In this document: positions 59,453-64,000 of the stretch, one piece after another
Numbering within the stretch: position 1 is the stretch's first letter
Layout: each line of letters begins with the position of its first letter
Assembly: GCF_037974355.1 (NCBI RefSeq)
Contig: NZ_CP150235.1
Location: forward strand, 3,534,001-3,598,000
Source: Paenibacillus sp. FSL R5-0517
GTDB lineage: Bacteria; Bacillota; Bacilli; Paenibacillales; Paenibacillaceae
Reading direction: 5' to 3'
DNA length: 64,000 nt
The notes under the pieces: model-generated
Told to the model about the DNA's origin: nothing
Seen by the model: only the letters and a program-made list of their open reading frames with translations
Database searches by the model: none
Program-made: the position numbers and the translations under genes

Positions 59453-61138
59453 ATGTTTAAAACATGGCAAAAACCGCTTCGCATATTGATGGCTGCTACA
59501 ATGTTATCTGGTGTGCTCGCAGCGTGCAGCAATGAATCGACATCAGAGAACAAGCCTAGCGACAGTAATGAATTTTATTCCGCTCCGTTTGAAAATGGTA
59601 AATATGTTGAGCCGGTTACCATCTCGACTGTATTTCCGATCACCAGCAGCTTGAAGTTCAAAAATGGGGAAAATATTGAAAATAACGTTCATACGAAGTG
59701 GGCTCACGATACACTGGGGATCGATATTAAATACTTATGGACGGTGAGTGAACAAAATAATGCGTACCAGACCAAACTTCGTCTCATGTTAACCTCGGGA
59801 CAGAAAATGCCGGATATTATCTCTTTCCGTGGTGACTCCACGCTAATCAGTGATTTGATCGAATCGGGTCAATTCACGGATGCGGGGGATTTATTTGATA
59901 AATATGCCTCCGATGTTTACAAAAAAGCGATGGCGGAAGATCCAAACGTATGGAATCCGTATGTCCGTGATGGTAAACGAATGGCTATTCCCATTCTGGA
60001 GAACGCTTACAATAATGATCCCGTCATGTACATTCGCGAAGATTGGCTCAAGAAGTTAAACCTGAAAGCACCGACCACCTTAGCCGAGTTGGAGACGGTC
60101 ATGGATGCCTTCGTCAATCAAGATCCGGATGGCAACGGCAAGAAGGATACCATTGCTTTGTCTGTAGGTTTCAAGAATGACTTGAACACCTGGATGTCGG
60201 AATCCGGCTGGATTTTTGGCATGTTTGGAGCGATGCCTAATCAGTGGAACAAAGCCGCAGACGGTTCACTTGCTTACGGCTCCATCCAGCCTGAGATGAA
60301 GCCCGCACTGACGAAAATGAAAGAATGGATGGAAAAAGGATACATTGATAAGGAAGCGGGGCTTTATGATGAGCCCAAAGCAACGGAGGCGTTTACTGCA
60401 GGCAAGTCCGGTATAATCGTTGGCCCTTACTGGATGACAGGCTGGCCGCTCCCGGATCTGCAAAAAAACGTGCCTGATGCCGAGTATAAAGCCTATCCAC
60501 TTCCGGCCGGCCCTGACGGGAAGATGGGACGACATGGAACACCAATAAGTACAGGAGCCGTTCTCATTAATAAGGATATGGAACATAAAGATGCATTCTT
60601 TGTATATCAGAACTATTTGTTTGATCACTGGGCTAATCCGGACAGCACAACGTTCGTGCACGGATTTGCTAAAGGTTATGATTATGACATCGCTCCAGAC
60701 GGAACCGTTTATAAAGAACTGCAAAGCGATAAAATTCCTGGTGGCTGGATTGATGCGATCCGCTATACGTTGACGTTTGACGGCGCGATTATACCTAACC
60801 TGATGATGAATACCCTGGCAGAGCTTGCAGGTGGGAAAGAAGCAACCACTCAGTATGAGAAAAACCTGGCAGACCGTATCCCTGAACAGATTAAGGCCGC
60901 CAAGATTGTCATTGACCAGAAGGATATCATCATGCCTGAAATGTTCACGGGTGTCCCCACGAAAACACAAGTTTCCCGAGGCGATATGCTGAGCAAGCTG
61001 GAAAAGGAAGTGTTGAATAAAATCATTTATGGCCAAGCACCTGTTGAGGATTTTGATGCATTCGTGCAACAGTACATGTCTTCTGGCGGTAAACAGATCA
61101 CGGAAGAAGTAAACGAATGGTATGACACGATAAAATAA
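59453..61138 (+). CDS. Sugar-binding lipoprotein of ABC importer
   Basis: A 561-residue family 1 binding protein with lipobox VLAAC (Cys25) and a short polar linker. It has the loop NQDPDGNGKKDTIAL seen in the LplA-like long group, as in the protein at 9869. GGGGGAGA precedes the ATG. It captures an oligosaccharide for the two preceding permeases. A long terminator follows. Confidence 0.92.
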   Translation: MFKTWQKPLRILMAATMLSGVLAACSNESTSENKPSDSNEFYSAPFENGKYVEPVTISTVFPITSSLKFKNGENIENNVHTKWAHDTLGIDIKYLWTVSEQNNAYQTKLRLMLTSGQKMPDIISFRGDSTLISDLIESGQFTDAGDLFDKYASDVYKKAMAEDPNVWNPYVRDGKRMAIPILENAYNNDPVMYIREDWLKKLNLKAPTTLAELETVMDAFVNQDPDGNGKKDTIALSVGFKNDLNTWMSESGWIFGMFGAMPNQWNKAADGSLAYGSIQPEMKPALTKMKEWMEKGYIDKEAGLYDEPKATEAFTAGKSGIIVGPYWMTGWPLPDLQKNVPDAEYKAYPLPAGPDGKMGRHGTPISTGAVLINKDMEHKDAFFVYQNYLFDHWANPDSTTFVHGFAKGYDYDIAPDGTVYKELQSDKIPGGWIDAIRYTLTFDGAIIPNLMMNTLAELAGGKEATTQYEKNLADRIPEQIKAAKIVIDQKDIIMPEMFTGVPTKTQVSRGDMLSKLEKEVLNKIIYGQAPVEDFDAFVQQYMSSGGKQITEEVNEWYDTIK

Positions 61139-61144
61139 AAAACG

Positions 61145-61203
61145 AACCGCACTACATGTATAAGGAGTTTTATTTACCTTTATACATGTAGTGCGGTTTT
61201 TTA
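61145..61203. terminator. Strong terminator between convergent operons
   Basis: AACCGCACTACATGTATAA and its exact complement form a 19-bp stem around a 16-base loop, followed by a T run. Confidence 0.85.
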
Positions 61204-61240
61204 CTTTGTTTTACGCTAACTTTCTTCATGATAATCTGCT

Positions 61241-62857
61241 TTATTGCTCCCGGTAATCCTGGGGCGTCATACCGAATTTATCGCGAAACACCTTGATGAA
61301 GTATTGGGAGTTGGCGTAGCCCAGTTTATCGGAAATCTCATATACCTTATCCTGCGAGTGGTTAAGCAGGTAGAGAGCAAGATCCATTTTGACACTTAAA
61401 ATGTACTCACTCAAGCTGATGCCTTGAAATTGTTTAAACAGCTTGGAGACGTAAACCGGATGCAAACATACATGATCTGCGATCGATTGAAGGCTAAGGG
61501 AGTGCAGATTGGCGGAAACAAACGTCTTGATCTGATGAATGACGTCATGTTGCTCACCTAAAGACTGTTCTTCCAGCTTCGTGCGCAGTCGATCAAGCAT
61601 GTTCTCGGCCCAATCTGTAAGCTGGGATACGGACCGAAAAGGCACACGTGGAACCCATTCGTTTCCGGCCAGATCGGATAACAGCGCTTGATTTTTGTGG
61701 GCAATGTAATGAAAGGCTGACAACAATATAATCTGAATCTCGTCCAGATGTTCTTCGGTTTGTTCAGGCAGCGTGCCATAACCTGCCTCAATTCGGTGCA
61801 GACGTTCTTTGAATACTTCCCATTGTCCTGTTTCAAGCAAATGATTGAAGGTTGGTGGTTCATATAAAATATGCAAGGAACGAATGGATACGGGACGATA
61901 GCTTTCCTGAAGGGAAAGGAAGTACCCTGTACCGTTACCTACCTGCTTTTTGAGAGCGGACAGGGCTTGCTCATACATGTCACGGATATCATGCTGGAGT
62001 TTACCCTTTTGGCTCAGGATGACGGAAATGCCACCTTTCAGATATTCATTGACGTTATGATGCAGTTGTAGGGAAATATGCGTGAGACCCTGATTCTGAT
62101 CCTCAATCTGATCCTGTGCCGGCAATTGCTTACAGTGACTTACCTTTAACAAAAAAACCAGATAATCATAACGATCCCTGCAATGCCAGGTATGAAAAGC
62201 TGTATTAAATAACTCACATGCAATGTTGGTCACAGCGTATTCAAACAATTGCAGGCTGCTCGTCGTATGCCTGGTGAAATGTTCTTCTAGCCGTACCAGA
62301 ACGAGTTGAACTTCATCTTCGGCATGGAAGGGCAGATGATAGTGTGCCAACTTGTCGTTCAAAGCATCTTCTGCATAACGATTACCTTCAATCAACTGAT
62401 TCAGCAGCCTGTCCTTCAACGAAGGCAGATGCTCGCGAAACGAGTTCATCGCCTGTTCATAGGACAAGGCTCTGCGAATGTGCTCCTCAATGGAAAGTAC
62501 CGTCTTTTCCAGACATGCCGCCAGTTTTTCCACATCTAGCGGTTTTAATAAATACTCAACAACCCCATGTTTGGTCGCTTCTTTCGCATACTCGAACTCG
62601 GCATAACCGGTAAGCAAAATACAGGGCAGGTTGGGTTTAGCCGCCTTGATCTGCCGAATCAGCTCTAGTCCGTTCATCACCGGCATTGAAATATCGGTAA
62701 TCACGATATCTACGGTCTGTTCATCCAGAATGGATAAGGCCTGCATTCCGGAATATGCTTTGTGAATACGCTCAATCCGATATTCATCCCATGGAAATGA
62801 GATCTCAAGATCGTCAATCACATAGGATTCATCGTCAACTAACAGAATCTGATGCAT
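61241..62857 (-). CDS. YesN-type response regulator (REC + AraC HTH)
   Basis: A 538-residue regulator. REC has ILLVDDESYV, phospho-acceptor Asp55 in VITDISMPVMNG and Lys in YLLKPLDVEK. A long central region follows, then AraC HTH (about 435-535) with ADHVCLHPVYVSKLFKQFQG and KLGYANSQYFIKVFRDKFGM. The ATG at 62857 has AGGAGG 9 bases upstream; the in-frame TTG two codons earlier is less likely. It overlaps the kinase gene by 23 bases. Confidence 0.93.
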   Translation of the reverse strand: MHQILLVDDESYVIDDLEISFPWDEYRIERIHKAYSGMQALSILDEQTVDIVITDISMPVMNGLELIRQIKAAKPNLPCILLTGYAEFEYAKEATKHGVVEYLLKPLDVEKLAACLEKTVLSIEEHIRRALSYEQAMNSFREHLPSLKDRLLNQLIEGNRYAEDALNDKLAHYHLPFHAEDEVQLVLVRLEEHFTRHTTSSLQLFEYAVTNIACELFNTAFHTWHCRDRYDYLVFLLKVSHCKQLPAQDQIEDQNQGLTHISLQLHHNVNEYLKGGISVILSQKGKLQHDIRDMYEQALSALKKQVGNGTGYFLSLQESYRPVSIRSLHILYEPPTFNHLLETGQWEVFKERLHRIEAGYGTLPEQTEEHLDEIQIILLSAFHYIAHKNQALLSDLAGNEWVPRVPFRSVSQLTDWAENMLDRLRTKLEEQSLGEQHDVIHQIKTFVSANLHSLSLQSIADHVCLHPVYVSKLFKQFQGISLSEYILSVKMDLALYLLNHSQDKVYEISDKLGYANSQYFIKVFRDKFGMTPQDYREQ

Positions 62858-64000
62858 CTGCAATATCCTCCTTATGTATCGTAATCATGCACAGGGTACC
62901 TTCATATAGGCCAGATTGAACGGACAAGCCCGACCGTTTGCCATATGTGAGTCTGATTCGCTGATTGACATTTCGAACTCCAGTTCCGATCTGTTCCTCC
63001 GGGCGGGTTAGTTCATCCATGTGTCTGCAGATCAGCGACAGTCGCTCTTCGGGCATGCCTACACCATTATCTGCAACGATGATACGGATGACCTCTTGGT
63101 CCTGCTCCGCGCGAATCGTAATTTGCCCTGAACCCATGGAGGGTTCAATCCCATGTTTGACCCCATTTTCAACAAGTGGCTGCAAAATCATACGAGGGAT
63201 ACGTACCGAGAGAAGCTCTTTGGGTACATCGATATCAAAAGTAATCGTTTTTTTTCGCATATGAATAATCGACATGTAATGATTCACAAAACGTAGCTCT
63301 TCACCTAGCGTGGAATCCATATCTTCAATACGATGAATATAACGGCAGTAGGAAGCCAGTTCCAAGGTCATGGCTGTGACTGATTCATAATCCTTTACAC
63401 TCGATTTGCTCTGAATATAGTTGAGACAGTTGTATAGGAAATGGGGATTAATCTGAGCCTGATACTGCTTGAGTCTGGCCTCTTTGACAGAAAGCTCGCC
63501 AAGAAGGACTTGCTCAATTAATGTCTGCGTATTCTCAGCCATTCGGTTGAACGATCGACCCAGGATTTTGAATTCCAGAATCTGAGTTTCGTCGACCCGG
63601 CTGGAGAAATCTCCACGGTCAAACCGGTCGATCGCTTTACGCAACCGAATAATGGGTTGTTGAATCTGATTACGCAGAGCCATGATGTACAAAAGCGAGA
63701 GAAGCAGCAGGGCTATAAGTGCCAGCACAAACAACGTATTGTTACGTGAAATGGATTGCTGAAGCTGATTGGTTGGATGATAGTCGATAAAGTACAAATC
63801 CAGAATACTTGCTTTCATATACGTGATGAAGTAATTCCTGTCCTGAAAGGAAATTTCAAAGAAACCTCTGTCATTTCTGAGCTGTGGAACAACCTGAGCA
63901 TCAGCCTGGGCAAGTTCAAGGGAGCCTGAACCGCGAATGGCTGTTTGAAAATGGGAATCATACAGCATCGGTGTTCCGGATGTGTAATCAGACATCATTT
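62835..64000 (-). CDS. YesM-type sensor histidine kinase, cut by right window edge
   Basis: The frame runs off the right edge; about 388 residues of the C-terminal part are visible. They include the end of the extracellular sensor, TM2 (NTLFVLALIALLLLSLLYIMAL), HAMP (RLRKAIDRFDRGDFSSRV), the phospho-acceptor His in AQINPHFLYNCLNYI, and HATPase_c with LQPLVENGVKHGI and DNGVGMPEER. Partner of the overlapping regulator. It probably controls the importer at 57,545-61,138, to which it is convergent. Confidence 0.9.
   Translation of the reverse strand, partial: MMSDYTSGTPMLYDSHFQTAIRGSGSLELAQADAQVVPQLRNDRGFFEISFQDRNYFITYMKASILDLYFIDYHPTNQLQQSISRNNTLFVLALIALLLLSLLYIMALRNQIQQPIIRLRKAIDRFDRGDFSSRVDETQILEFKILGRSFNRMAENTQTLIEQVLLGELSVKEARLKQYQAQINPHFLYNCLNYIQSKSSVKDYESVTAMTLELASYCRYIHRIEDMDSTLGEELRFVNHYMSIIHMRKKTITFDIDVPKELLSVRIPRMILQPLVENGVKHGIEPSMGSGQITIRAEQDQEVIRIIVADNGVGMPEERLSLICRHMDELTRPEEQIGTGVRNVNQRIRLTYGKRSGLSVQSGLYEGTLCMITIHKEDIADASDSVS

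Noticed and set aside
60266..61069. 267-codon minus-strand frame
   Set aside because: Entirely antisense to the binding-protein gene at 59453, with no ribosome site and Cys/His-rich texture typical of a shadow frame.

Overview
The window looks like chromosome from a Paenibacillus-type Gram-positive bacterium (Bacillota). This rests on the moderate G+C content, strong AGGAGG-type ribosome binding sites, lipoprotein solute-binding proteins, many YesM/YesN-type two-component pairs, binding-protein sugar importers without their own ATPase, and a spore-coat (CotF-like) gene fragment. Species cannot be named from the sequence alone. No rRNA, tRNA or CRISPR was seen.

Most of the window (about 1-44,000 and 57,300-64,000) is a chain of carbohydrate-acquisition modules. 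Each combines some of: a YesM-type membrane sensor kinase, a YesN-type response regulator (REC plus AraC HTH), two CUT1 permeases, a lipoprotein binding protein and cytoplasmic glycan-cleaving enzymes. Order: (1) 2-1,333, end of a sensor kinase, a short regulator and a 31-codon reading frame. (2) 1,543-3,525, a secreted alginate-lyase-superfamily enzyme. (3) 3,609-14,914, AraC regulator diverging from a LacZ-type GH2, then a decayed group II intron end, two permeases, a binding protein, a kinase and a regulator. (4) 14,996-33,325, AraC regulator diverging from a large gene set: GH88 unsaturated glucuronyl hydrolase, kinase, permeases, binding protein, response regulator, two giant heparinase II/III-like proteins, a frameshifted remnant of a secreted gene, and GH43. 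(5) 33,726-40,438, kinase, regulator, binding protein, two permeases. (6) 40,543-44,413, a protein of unknown function, a GH2 beta-glucuronidase/galactosidase and a divergent AraC regulator. (7) 57,545-64,000, two permeases and a binding protein facing a regulator and kinase that run off the right edge.

Between modules 6 and 7 lies a more general region: a D-2-hydroxyacid dehydrogenase, an XRE-cupin regulator, a CynX/NimT-like MFS transporter with a UspA protein, a VanZ-family protein, a GlsB/YeaQ membrane protein, two OmpR-type two-component systems, a lipoprotein, and a glycerophosphodiester phosphodiesterase-like protein. At 56,082-57,310 the 3' halves of a CotF-like coat gene and of a CBM9-bearing xylanase are joined head to head; both have lost their 5' parts.

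The most interesting unit is module 4. GH88 removes the unsaturated uronic acid that a polysaccharide lyase leaves behind, and the two large heparinase-like proteins have no signal peptide, so uronic-acid oligosaccharides are probably imported and then cut inside the cell. No sulfatase, transport ATPase or ketodeoxygluconate pathway gene lies in the window; an ATPase of the MsmX kind would have to be supplied from elsewhere. The actual substrate cannot be read from the sequence.
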